Shown: positions 17,800 to 25,623 of the stretch, in pieces
Position numbering within the stretch: the first letter of the stretch is position 1
Layout: each line of letters begins with the position of its first letter
Assembly: GCF_012516375.2 (NCBI RefSeq)
Contig: NZ_CP051204.2
Coordinates: 5,952,001-6,016,000, forward strand
From: Chitinophaga oryzae
GTDB lineage: Bacteria; Bacteroidota; Bacteroidia; Chitinophagales; Chitinophagaceae
DNA: 64,000 bases
Direction: 5' to 3'
Program-made: the position numbers and the translations under genes
The notes under the pieces: generated by a model
Seen by the model: only the letters and a program-made list of their open reading frames with translations
Database searches by the model: none
Told to the model about the DNA's origin: nothing

Positions 17800-19207
17800 A
17801 TGTATGTTGATTCAGAACGGTAACAGCAACTTCTTTCATGGTCTGATAAGCCAACTGTACATCGTTGGCCGTAGTACGCCAGTTCACCAGCGCCGCGCGG
17901 ACAGCCGGCTGACCGGCATAAACCGTGCGCGTCATGCACACCACGCCGGAGGCGTTCAGCGCCTGCAGGAACCGGTTTACCGCCGCTTCCTGCTCCTCTT
18001 CGGGCACGTTCAGCGTGAAACACGCTACACACATCCTCACGGGCGCCAATAAACGAAAAGCAGGATCTTTCTCCAGCAAATCGCCCAGCCGTTGTGCCAG
18101 CGCCACGTTTTCTTCCACGATGTGCCGATAGCCATCCTTACCATAGGCCAACAGTGTGAACCAGGCCGGCAAGGCGCGCATACGGCGCGAGTTCTCGGGT
18201 ACGTAATTGATGTAGTTAAAATTTTCTGCAGGATCGCCCAGGTAAGCAGCGCCCGCATTCTGAAACACTTCCACCTGCAGTCCCGGGTGCCGGGAGAAAA
18301 TCATCGCTGCATCATAAGGTACGTTCAGCCATTTATGCGCATCGATGGTGATGGAGTCAGCATCCTCCCATCCATGCAGCAAATGCCGGTGATGCTCACT
18401 GCAGGCTGCAAATCCACCGAAAGCGGCGTCGATATGTAACCAGAAAGCATATTGTTTTTTCAGTTCCACGATAGCGGCGATATCGTCAAAATCCACCGTA
18501 TTCACCGTGCCGGCGCTGGCCACATAAATCACCGGCTGTCCTTTCCGGGATTCGAGATAAATACGCAGCGCTTCAATGTCCACACTCTCTCTTCCCGGCA
18601 GCGCCGGTATCTTCACCACATTATCGCGGCCCAGTCCCAGCACAGCCATGGACTTGGTGATGCTGGAATGCGGCACACAGGAGACCACCTGCAGGTCCTG
18701 CAGTCCGGCTATGCCCTGTTTGCCGATATCTATCCCCCGCTGCTGTCCCAGCCATTGCCGGCCCAACGCCAGGCCGGTGAGATTGGCCATGGTAGCACCG
18801 GTAACGAAACAGCCAAGGAATGCTTCCGGCAAACCGAACAGCTGCTTCAATAAAGCAATGGTTTCCGTTTCTATGGCAAAAGCAGCAGAACCTTTATCAG
18901 AAGCATTCAAATCCATGGTAGCCGCGAGCCAGTCGCCCATCAGCGCAGCCGGCGTTACCCCTCCCGTCACAAAGCCCCAGTAGCGCGGACCTGCAGACGC
19001 CGTAATGACGTTGCCATACTGCTGCCGGAACAGCTCCAGCGCAGCCACGCCACCCACTCCCTCTTCCGGCAACGTCTGCCGGACAGGCATGTCAATTATT
19101 TTGTCCGCCGCCAGCCTGTCGAGAGAGGATAAAAATTTACTGCTGAATTCTTTGGTCAACTGTAGCAGGCGGTCCGTATGTTTTAAATCTTCCTGGAGCT
19201 TCATCAT
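17792..19207 (-). CDS. PLP-dependent group II amino acid decarboxylase
   Basis: 471 residues from the ATG at 19207 (MMKLQEDLKHTDRL); the frame is open to 19342 but those residues look non-coding. The family motifs are present: GGVTPAALMGDWLAA, GCFVTGATMANLTGLALGR, HIDAAFGGFAACSEHHR and the PLP lysine in SITIDAHKWLNVPYDAA. It resembles aromatic L-amino acid, glutamate or diaminobutyrate decarboxylases; substrate is not resolved. It forms a two-gene operon with the overlapping EamA transporter, whose product could carry the decarboxylation product. Confidence 0.9.
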   Translation of the reverse strand: MMKLQEDLKHTDRLLQLTKEFSSKFLSSLDRLAADKIIDMPVRQTLPEEGVGGVAALELFRQQYGNVITASAGPRYWGFVTGGVTPAALMGDWLAATMDLNASDKGSAAFAIETETIALLKQLFGLPEAFLGCFVTGATMANLTGLALGRQWLGQQRGIDIGKQGIAGLQDLQVVSCVPHSSITKSMAVLGLGRDNVVKIPALPGRESVDIEALRIYLESRKGQPVIYVASAGTVNTVDFDDIAAIVELKKQYAFWLHIDAAFGGFAACSEHHRHLLHGWEDADSITIDAHKWLNVPYDAAMIFSRHPGLQVEVFQNAGAAYLGDPAENFNYINYVPENSRRMRALPAWFTLLAYGKDGYRHIVEENVALAQRLGDLLEKDPAFRLLAPVRMCVACFTLNVPEEEQEAAVNRFLQALNASGVVCMTRTVYAGQPAVRAALVNWRTTANDVQLAYQTMKEVAVTVLNQHTYA

Positions 19208-19436
19208 GTGGCGGTTTAATCGGGAATGGATAGGTTCATTGCTTTCAAGCCTCAAAATTGCACATAAAATAAATCTTAAAACAGATTCAGTTTTGTGTTT
19301 TTTGAGCATATCAGATGGAAGTGTAAAAAAAGCAGGAAACATTGAACAAACATGCTAAAGTCAAAAGCCCAGGCCAGCACAGTCTGTCAGCGCGCTAAAG
19401 CATAAAATTGCTTACATTCATACTAAACCATATCCG

Positions 19437-19898
19437 ATGAGCCATTGTTTTACCCAATTGCATCTGCAAATTGTATTTGCAGTTAAATACCGGGCAGCGT
19501 TAATAGCCCCCGGCTTCAGGCAGGACCTGTATAAGTACATGGCAGGCATAATTAATAACCGGTCACATTCCTGTCTTATTATCAACGGCATATCCGACCA
19601 TGTCCATATTCTTGTCCGCATGAGTCCTGCCGAGTCAATTGCATCGCTCACACAAACCATCAAATGCAATTCCTCACGGTGGATCAATGATCACCAGCCT
19701 CTGCCCAGAATATTCAGGTGGCAGGAAGGATATGGCGCCTTTTCCTATTCTAAATCCCATGTTCCCAAGGTGGTCCGGTATATCGAAAACCAGGAACAGC
19801 ATCACCGGCAACGCACTTTTCAGGAAGAATATCAGAACATGATAAACAGGTATAAAAACCATACTGAAACACCCCATCCATTTTTACCATTAATTTGA
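19437..19898 (+). CDS. REP-associated tyrosine transposase (IS200-like, Y1)
   Basis: 153 residues. It has the Y1 HUH transposase fold: early LHLQIVFAVKYRAALI, the HUH pair in GISDHVHILVRM (His55, His57), and the segment WQEGYGAFSYSKS with candidate catalytic Tyr, then VVRYIENQEQHHR. There is no TnpB partner. Immediately downstream are perfect 48-bp inverted REP-like hairpins carrying a GTAG tetranucleotide next to the stem, the arrangement expected for a domesticated RAYT and its substrate. It acts on single-stranded DNA hairpins. Confidence 0.88.
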   Translation: MSHCFTQLHLQIVFAVKYRAALIAPGFRQDLYKYMAGIINNRSHSCLIINGISDHVHILVRMSPAESIASLTQTIKCNSSRWINDHQPLPRIFRWQEGYGAFSYSKSHVPKVVRYIENQEQHHRQRTFQEEYQNMINRYKNHTETPHPFLPLI

Positions 19899-19923
19899 TT
19901 TTTATATACGCCGCAATCCGGCT

Positions 19924-20127
19924 ACGCATTTTTTGATCCCAGGGCTCACGCCCTGGGCTACGATGTTATTCAAATCCATTCACATGATGGTTTCTATCGT
20001 TAATGGGAATTCTATTCCTAATTTCAGGATAACCATGATATTCTTCTTGAACGATAAAAACATATCGTTGAAAGAAATCGAATAACATCGTAGCCCAGGG
20101 CGTGAGCCCTGGGATCAAAAAATGCGT
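19924..20127. repeat. REP doublet: perfect 48-bp inverted repeats
   Basis: Arms at 19924-19971 and 20080-20127 are exact complements over 48 bp. Each contains an inner palindrome CCCAGGGCTCACGCCCTGGG, flanked on one side by GTAG (reading the right arm on the plus strand) and continuing into ATAACATC. The 108-bp centre is AT-rich. A partial third copy (CCCCCAGGGCTCACACC) follows at about 20153-20169 and overlaps the ogt stop. The word GATGTTATTCAAATCC (19962-19977) recurs inverted at 39841-39856. Confidence 0.92.
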
Positions 20128-20163
20128 GTTCAATTATCGGGAGTTTAAATAAGCCCCCAGGGC

Positions 20164-20652
20164 TCACACCAATCCCGAAAACAAATCCAGCCGTTCATGT
20201 TCCAGCAGCCACCTTTTACGCCACAACCCGCCGGCATAGCCTACCAGCATGCCGTTGGCGCCGATCACACGGTGACAGGGCACAATAATGGCCAGCTGGT
20301 TTTTACCGTTGGTAGTACCTACCGCTCGGATGCTTTTGGGATTGCCGATACGGTGCGCCAGTTGCAGGTAAGAGATGGTCTGACCAAACGGGATGCGTGT
20401 CAGCTGTTCCCATACCGTTTGCTGGAAATCGGTGCCGGGTTGCCGGATGGGCAGTTCAAATACTTTGCGGTCACCGGCAAAGTATTCCTGCAGCTGCTGC
20501 GCACATTGGAGCAGCAGCTGCGGCGGTGGAGGGAAAGCGGTTTCCGGTTCCTCTGTAAAGTTAACAGCCTGTATATATTCATCGGTGCCACTGATCAGCA
20601 GCGGGCCAACGGGAGTATCTATACGAAGATGAGCAAGTTCCATATCAATCAT
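20164..20652 (-). CDS. ogt: Methylated-DNA--[protein]-cysteine S-methyltransferase
   Basis: 162 residues. The active site IIVPCHRVIGANGMLVGYAGG with acceptor Cys is intact, preceded by the helix-turn-helix region FQQTVWEQLTRIPFGQTISY. It transfers the methyl group of O6-methylguanine to itself in DNA direct repair. The start overlaps the end of the alkA-like gene by 8 bp, giving a two-gene alkylation repair operon. The stop lies beside a partial REP sequence. Confidence 0.95.
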   Translation of the reverse strand: MIDMELAHLRIDTPVGPLLISGTDEYIQAVNFTEEPETAFPPPPQLLLQCAQQLQEYFAGDRKVFELPIRQPGTDFQQTVWEQLTRIPFGQTISYLQLAHRIGNPKSIRAVGTTNGKNQLAIIVPCHRVIGANGMLVGYAGGLWRKRWLLEHERLDLFSGLV

Positions 20653-21562
20653 TTAACGGGGATAATAAAGAGCGCCACAAATAGAAAATGGCGTAGGCGG
20701 CGTGTTGTTGCCACGGACGGGCATATTCCTGCAGTGCCGCCATGGACGGTTTCGCCGGCAGCTGTAAGCGTTGCCGGACAGCGTTTTGCAGCCCTACGTC
20801 CTCCAGCAGCACCGCCTGCGGAAAACGGCTGTATTTCATCAGCGTATAATTGGCCGACCAGTTGCCGATACCTTTCATAGCTACCAGGCGATCGCGCGCA
20901 GCAGCGTAATCCAGCGGCGCCAGCACCTGCTCCGACAGTTGCCCGGCGGCCATCGCTTTAGCCGTTTCAATAAGATACAATGCCTTGCTGCGGGAAAACT
21001 GCATCGGCGTCAGTGCTTCGGGCGACAATGACGCGATGACGGCAGGATGCGGGTACAGGTAATAATCCGTTCCGTCTACCTGTTGATGATAACCGAAATG
21101 ATGAATCAAACGCTGCCGCAGCGTATAGGCGAAAGAGAGATTGATTTGCTGCCCGATAATAGGCCAGGTAACGGCTTCAAACAAATCGGGCATGCCTACC
21201 AGCCGCAGGCCGCGGTATTCGTCAGCGAGGCCGCGTAACAAAGGATCTGTCTGCGTATAAGCATAAAAATCGCGCAGGTCGGCATCCAGGTGGAGCCAAC
21301 GGGTCACAAAATCCTGTATGTCTTTTTCGGGAAACAGCATGTCACCAGGCGCCAGCACAGTCGCTTCGAGATAAGCGGCGTCATCGCCGGACGCTATCTC
21401 CACCACTACCGGCTCCCCTCCCGCCAGCAGCATCCTGCGCAGCTTTCCGTCAACGATATAATGTAAACACTCTTTGTCCGACCTGCCCAGGAAATGAAGG
21501 CATTCCCGGAAAGAAAAGTTGGCAGGATCATTCACTGGTATCTTTATCTTTTGCCTGATCAT
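20645..21562 (-). CDS. alkA: DNA-3-methyladenine glycosylase II
   Basis: 305 residues from ATG 21562 (MIRQKIKIPV); the frame is open to 21610. An N-terminal AlkA-type domain is followed by the HhH-GPD fold: VTWPIIGQQINLSFAYTLR, the hairpin LVAMKGIGNWSANYTLMKY and the catalytic Asp region VLLEDVGLQNAVR. It excises alkylated bases such as 3-methyladenine. Coupled to ogt by an 8-bp overlap. There is no Ada regulator nearby, so the operon is probably controlled from the short AT-rich gap shared with the divergent MocR gene. Confidence 0.93.
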   Translation of the reverse strand: MIRQKIKIPVNDPANFSFRECLHFLGRSDKECLHYIVDGKLRRMLLAGGEPVVVEIASGDDAAYLEATVLAPGDMLFPEKDIQDFVTRWLHLDADLRDFYAYTQTDPLLRGLADEYRGLRLVGMPDLFEAVTWPIIGQQINLSFAYTLRQRLIHHFGYHQQVDGTDYYLYPHPAVIASLSPEALTPMQFSRSKALYLIETAKAMAAGQLSEQVLAPLDYAAARDRLVAMKGIGNWSANYTLMKYSRFPQAVLLEDVGLQNAVRQRLQLPAKPSMAALQEYARPWQQHAAYAIFYLWRSLLSPLND

Positions 21563-21612
21563 ATACAAAATTACTGAAACCGGTAAAAGGCGCCACCCGA
21601 TTCTTGTCATTT

Positions 21613-21720
21613 AGGGATTTTTTCGATTTACGGATTTTGGAATTTAGGGGAGATATCACCATTGTAAGCTGTTAAATGGGTAAATAAATTTCAAAATCCG
21701 TAAACCCAAAATCCCAAAAT
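21613..21720. repeat. Intergenic inverted repeat between divergent genes
   Basis: The left arm around GATTTACGGATTTTGGAATTT (21624 on) pairs imperfectly with TTCAAAATCCGTAAACCCAAAATCCCAAAATG (about 21689-21720). Unlike most family members it lies between divergent genes (alkA and mocR-like), inside their promoter region. Confidence 0.65.
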
Positions 21721-21788
21721 GTTCCAAAGTCCGCAGGTAAATATCAGATCGTATTTTGTACATTTGAACCATATCAGATTTCAGGGTT

Positions 21789-23219
21789 ATGATCAAGACT
21801 GCCGACCATCTGTATCTGCAGGTAGCAGATAAGATAGAACAGATGATAGAAAAAGACGTCATGAAAATGGGGGAAAAGCTGCCCTCCGTACGCATGCTCA
21901 GCAAACAACAGGGCATCAGCCTGACGACCGCCTTCCAGGCCTATTACCATCTCGAAGGAAAAGGATTGATAGAGTCCCGTCCTAAATCGGGTTACTATAT
22001 CTGCCGTAATTCCCGTCGTATGGCGCCTATGCCCGGCACCTGCGCACCGGTGCGGAAACCGGCCAGCGACGTGACGGTGAGCGATATGGTGATGGAAGTG
22101 TTCAGCCATATCACCAACGACAATATCCTGAAATTCTCCGTAGCCGCGCTGCCGGTCAGCGTGCTGCCCGCCGCCAAAATGGCCAAAGCGGTGATCCACA
22201 CCATGCGCGATCAGGGCCCTGGCGGTATCGGCTATGAACCTTTGCAGGGCAACGAACTGCTCCGCAACCAGATCGCGCGGCTGTCGCTCGGATGGGGCGA
22301 AGTATACACCGCCGACGACGTGGTGACCACCCACGGCTGCATGGATGCCCTCACCCTCTGCCTCACCGCCACCACACAGCCCGGCGATACCATCGCGCTG
22401 GAGAGCCCTTCTTACTACGGCGCGCTGCAACTGGCGGAAGGACTGGGGCTCAAAGTGCTGGAAGTGCCTACTAATCCCATCACCGGCGTTGACCTCGACT
22501 ATCTCGACAAAGCCATTCCGCGGCATAAAATAAAAGCCTGCCTGTTCGTGACCAATTTCAACAACCCGCTGGGTTGCTGCATGCCCGACAAACACAAACA
22601 GGAACTGGTAAAAATTGTGGAGAAATACGACATCGCGCTGATCGAAGACGATATCTACGGCGATCTTTATTTTGGCAAACAGCGGCCCCTTACCTGCAAA
22701 GCATTCGATACGCAGGGTAACGTGCTGCTGTGCAATTCCCTGTCAAAGTCCGTGGCGCCCGGCTATCGCGTGGGCTGGACCATGCCAGGCAAATACAAAG
22801 AGAAAGTGCTGCGGCTGAAACACCACCACGCTATTTCCTGTACATCGCTCACCCATGCCGCCGCCGGTCATTTCCTGGAAATAGGCCGTTATGATTTTCA
22901 CCTGCGCAACCTGCGCAAGATGCTGCATACCCAGAGCCTCCGCTATGCACAGGCCATCTGCGAATATTTCCCCGAAAGCGCCCGCGTAACACGCCCGCAA
23001 GGCGGTTGCGTGTTATGGGTGGAACTGGAAGACCATGTAAATACTTTTGAACTGTTCCAGCAAACGCTCAAACACAAGATAGCTTTCTGCCCCGGCCGCC
23101 TTTTCTCATTGCAGAACCGGTACAACAACTGTCTGCGTATCAGCTATGGTAATCCGTGGAGCAAACAGGTGGAAGATGGATTGAAGACGATCGGTAAACT
23201 GATCCATAAAATGCGGTAG
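21789..23219 (+). CDS. MocR-type GntR regulator / PLP aminotransferase fusion
   Basis: 476 residues. The N-terminal winged helix of the GntR family (residues about 5-72: GEKLPSVRMLSKQQGISLTT) is fused to a fold type I aminotransferase domain with GPGGIGYEPLQGNELLR, IALESPSYYGALQ, FVTNFNNPLGCCMP, EDDIYGDLYFG and the PLP lysine in NSLSKSVAPGYRVGW. MocR proteins usually regulate a divergent or adjacent gene in response to PLP or amino compounds. The adjacent genes here are alkA-ogt (divergent) and an SDR (convergent); neither is an obvious target. Confidence 0.92.
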   Translation: MIKTADHLYLQVADKIEQMIEKDVMKMGEKLPSVRMLSKQQGISLTTAFQAYYHLEGKGLIESRPKSGYYICRNSRRMAPMPGTCAPVRKPASDVTVSDMVMEVFSHITNDNILKFSVAALPVSVLPAAKMAKAVIHTMRDQGPGGIGYEPLQGNELLRNQIARLSLGWGEVYTADDVVTTHGCMDALTLCLTATTQPGDTIALESPSYYGALQLAEGLGLKVLEVPTNPITGVDLDYLDKAIPRHKIKACLFVTNFNNPLGCCMPDKHKQELVKIVEKYDIALIEDDIYGDLYFGKQRPLTCKAFDTQGNVLLCNSLSKSVAPGYRVGWTMPGKYKEKVLRLKHHHAISCTSLTHAAAGHFLEIGRYDFHLRNLRKMLHTQSLRYAQAICEYFPESARVTRPQGGCVLWVELEDHVNTFELFQQTLKHKIAFCPGRLFSLQNRYNNCLRISYGNPWSKQVEDGLKTIGKLIHKMR

Positions 23220-23340
23220 CACTAAAAAAATGCTGCCGGACACCGGCGTGAAACACTAAACACAACCAGCATCCGGCAAGCAAAATATTTGGGAATTATA
23301 CATTCAATGGCAACCAAAACATTTTGACATTTAGTTATCC

Positions 23341-23401
23341 GGATATTTGGTTGTTCAAGGACTACCATGTATAAACAGCTATCCTAAACAACCAAATATC
23401 C
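23341..23401. repeat. Inverted repeat (CCAAATATCC family)
   Basis: Perfect 15-bp arms GGATATTTGGTTGTT (23341-23355) and complement (23387-23401), with further partial pairing outside (TAGTTA / TAACTA). It sits between the convergent MocR and SDR genes and is a likely bidirectional terminator. Confidence 0.75.
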
Positions 23402-23407
23402 AAATAG

Positions 23408-24169
23408 CTAACTAATTCCCGGGTGGACCATAAGTCCGCCATCTATTGTATATTCTCCGCCGGTTATAAACCTTGCTTCGTCAGATACGAGGAAGGACAC
23501 CAGACTGGCCACTTCTGTTGCCTCTCCCAATCTTCCCAGCGGAATACTGGCCGTCATTTTACTTCTGATAGCGCCCGCCTCTTCATGGCTGACACCAATT
23601 TTTTCAATCAGGGGCGTATCAACCGGCCCCGCATTAATAACATTGACTCTTATCTTGCGCGGCGCCAGTTCCCTGGCCAGCGTTCTGGCCGTAGCGTTGA
23701 GCGCCGCTTTACTCGCTGCCAGCACCGTAGTGCCCGGCATGCCTGCGTAGGCGTTAATGGCGGATAAAAAGACAATACTGCCACCATCGTTCAATAAGGG
23801 GAGTAACTGTTGCGCAGTAAAAAAAGCCCCTTTGAAATTAATGTCGATGATTTCGTCAAACATCTCCGTCGTTACTCCTTCAAAAGGAGCAAACTTCGCG
23901 ATGCCGGCGTTGATAAACAGGATGTCTATCTTGCCATAACGACTACGCACATACTCTGCCAGTTTCTTTGTGTCCTCCAGCTTAGATTGGTCTGCTGTTA
24001 ATCCTTCCGCAGGAAAACCGAGTGCGTGTACGGCCCGTTGCACCGCACCCGGGTTCCTGCCGGTTATCAATACCCTTGCTCCTTTCGCTAAAAATTCAGT
24101 CGCCGTTGCATATCCGATACCACTGTTACCTCCCGTGATAATAGCGGTCTTGTTCCTAAGCTGGTCCAT
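23408..24169 (-). CDS. SDR family oxidoreductase
   Basis: 253 residues, a classical short-chain dehydrogenase. The Rossmann motif is TAIITGGNSGIGYATA, then LFINAGIAKFAPF (NAG motif), catalytic Ser in GSIVFLSAINAYAG, and a replacement of the usual Tyr-x-x-x-Lys by T-x-L-A-A-S-K (GTTVLAASKAALN): the Lys is kept but the Tyr position appears to be Val or Leu. C-terminal ITGGEYTIDGGL is typical. The missing Tyr is odd and may alter activity. It is downstream of the ArsR-type gene; two direct repeats in the gap are likely operators. Confidence 0.88.
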   Translation of the reverse strand: MDQLRNKTAIITGGNSGIGYATATEFLAKGARVLITGRNPGAVQRAVHALGFPAEGLTADQSKLEDTKKLAEYVRSRYGKIDILFINAGIAKFAPFEGVTTEMFDEIIDINFKGAFFTAQQLLPLLNDGGSIVFLSAINAYAGMPGTTVLAASKAALNATARTLARELAPRKIRVNVINAGPVDTPLIEKIGVSHEEAGAIRSKMTASIPLGRLGEATEVASLVSFLVSDEARFITGGEYTIDGGLMVHPGIS

Positions 24170-24200
24170 GCTGGTGATTCTTGTAATTGATTTGATTTGA

Positions 24201-24313
24201 TTTATTTAAAAGTATCAATGTTTACCGGTAAAAAAATAGAGATGCCCGTCTCTATATTGTTCTACCGGATATTTATTTATTTAAAACTATCAATGTTTTA
24301 ACCGATAAAAAAA
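24201..24313. promoter_or_regulatory. Two direct repeats upstream of the SDR gene
   Basis: Copies at 24201-24236 and 24276-24313 share TTTATTTAAAA-TATCAATGTTT, then ACCG-TAAAAAAA. The first includes a perfect 12-bp palindrome TTTACCGGTAAA (24221-24232). On the minus strand both contain AAACATTGATA, sharing AAACATTGA with the palindrome at the ArsR-type gene. A likely regulator-binding region; the first copy also holds a TACTTTTA box suitable as -7. Confidence 0.6.
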
Positions 24314-24322
24314 GCTGATCGA

Positions 24323-24592
24323 TCAGCTTAACTGTAAAAAGAACAACGATAATTGTTTCATCATCTCCTTGTTGATCGTCAACTCCACAATACGTCCGTT
24401 CTTGACGGAGTTCAACACCCCACTGTCCACTAAAATCTTGACGTGATGCGAAACGGTAGGCTGGGACAAGGAACAAAGACAACAAACATCACCGCATACT
24501 ATGCTCCCCTTTTGGACAATTTCCATAATAATTGATAATCTGTGTTTATCGGCTATGGCATTTGCTGCTTTTTCTATAATTCCCACATCCAT
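24323..24592 (-). CDS. ArsR-family winged-helix regulator
   Basis: 89 residues from the ATG at 24592 (MDVGIIEKAANAIAD); an upstream in-frame ATG at 24622 overlaps the operator palindrome, so the shorter start is preferred. The ArsR fold is visible: DKHRLSIIMEIVQKG, then recognition helix SLSQPTVSHHVKILVDSGVL and the beta-wing KNGRIVELTINKE. Cysteines in CGDVCCLCSL sit at the alpha-3 position where metal or thiol sensors carry CxC. It may repress itself and the downstream SDR gene. Confidence 0.88.
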   Translation of the reverse strand: MDVGIIEKAANAIADKHRLSIIMEIVQKGSIVCGDVCCLCSLSQPTVSHHVKILVDSGVLNSVKNGRIVELTINKEMMKQLSLFFLQLS

Positions 24593-24619
24593 GACACAAA
24601 AGTAATGCTTTTTTTGAAA

Positions 24620-24637
24620 CATTGAAATTTTTCAATG
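24620..24637. promoter_or_regulatory. Palindromic operator upstream of arsR-type gene
   Basis: CATTGAAA-TT-TTTCAATG is a perfect 8-bp inverted repeat with a 2-bp centre, 28 bp before the preferred ATG at 24592. Its half-site is shared with the two direct repeats upstream of the SDR gene. An autoregulatory operator is the simplest reading. Confidence 0.6.
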
Positions 24638-24658
24638 AATTTTTTTTTCGGGGGATGA

Positions 24659-25537
24659 TTATGCGGTTGTGCCCGCCTTCTCCGCGAGCTTATTACGCCG
24701 GTACGTGGCGGGGCTTACGCCATAATACTTCCGGAACAGCCGGCTCAAATGACTTTCATCGGTAAAACCCAGTTCATCAGCGATTTCCCCAATGGTAAGG
24801 CCGCTGTTTTCCATCCGCAGCTGCACCAGCTTCAGCTTATAACTGATCATAAACTGCTGGATGCTCTCTCCCGTTCTTTTCTTGAAAAACTCACCGATAT
24901 AATTCACAGACAGGTTAAATTTCGCAGCCAGCACCTCCAGCTTCAGCTGATCAGGATAATAGATATGCTGACGGATATGGGAAATGATCCTTCCGATCAG
25001 CGGGCCCTCGCCTTCCGGCTCCGCCATGTCCACCTCTTCTGCCACGTTACGCGCTATGATATTAAGCAACAGCGCCACATACAGCTGCAGGTTGGTTTCA
25101 TAATACGGCGGTCGCTGCTGGTATTCCTGTACCATATTCCGGATCAGGGAGGTGATCATCTTACAGTCATCCGTATGTTTGATCAGCACCGGCTCATGCC
25201 GGTTGTGCTGAAAGAAAACATATTCCAGCTGTTTCAGCCACTGGCAGATGCGCCGGCGCTCTTCTCCGGAATGCTGCTTCTCCAGGAAACTTCCGGAAAA
25301 GCGCACCGAAGTAAAACGGGTGGGCTTTGTCACTTCAAAGCCCCTGCAGTCGCGGGGGGTAAACAGGATCACGCTGCCCGGCTTATAGGGAAAGCGGTTC
25401 TGGTTCACCACACGCGTACCCTCTCCTTCCCATATATGTATGATCTCGAAAAAATAATACACCAGCGGGCGCGACTCCCACTCGCTCATATCTGCCTCAA
25501 ACAATTCAAAAGGCATATGCAGGTTTCTCTCTCCCAT
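24659..25537 (-). CDS. AraC family transcriptional regulator
   Basis: 292 residues. An N-terminal cupin-like effector domain (YYFFEIIHIWEGEGTRVV, PGSVILFTPRDCRGF) is followed by a C-terminal double helix-turn-helix: LKLEVLAAKFNLSVNYIGEFF and LTIGEIADELGFTDESHLSRLF, ending YYGVSPATYRR. It is divergent from the old yellow enzyme gene by 86 bp, which makes that gene the obvious candidate target. The ligand is unknown. Confidence 0.92.
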   Translation of the reverse strand: MGERNLHMPFELFEADMSEWESRPLVYYFFEIIHIWEGEGTRVVNQNRFPYKPGSVILFTPRDCRGFEVTKPTRFTSVRFSGSFLEKQHSGEERRRICQWLKQLEYVFFQHNRHEPVLIKHTDDCKMITSLIRNMVQEYQQRPPYYETNLQLYVALLLNIIARNVAEEVDMAEPEGEGPLIGRIISHIRQHIYYPDQLKLEVLAAKFNLSVNYIGEFFKKRTGESIQQFMISYKLKLVQLRMENSGLTIGEIADELGFTDESHLSRLFRKYYGVSPATYRRNKLAEKAGTTA

Positions 25538-25595
25538 CCTCCAAAATTACAACAGAATCCCCGGATTGTACCTGCGGGCCCCTCCGGCACGCCGC

Positions 25596-25603
25596 TACTT
25601 TTG
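25596..25603 (+). promoter_or_regulatory. -7 box of the alkene reductase gene
   Basis: TACTTTTG matches the Bacteroidota TAnnTTTG -7 consensus, 20 bp before the ATG at 25624. No clear -33 box is visible, consistent with activation by the divergent AraC regulator. Confidence 0.45.
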
Positions 25604-25623
25604 CAACAGCAAAGTAAAAAATC

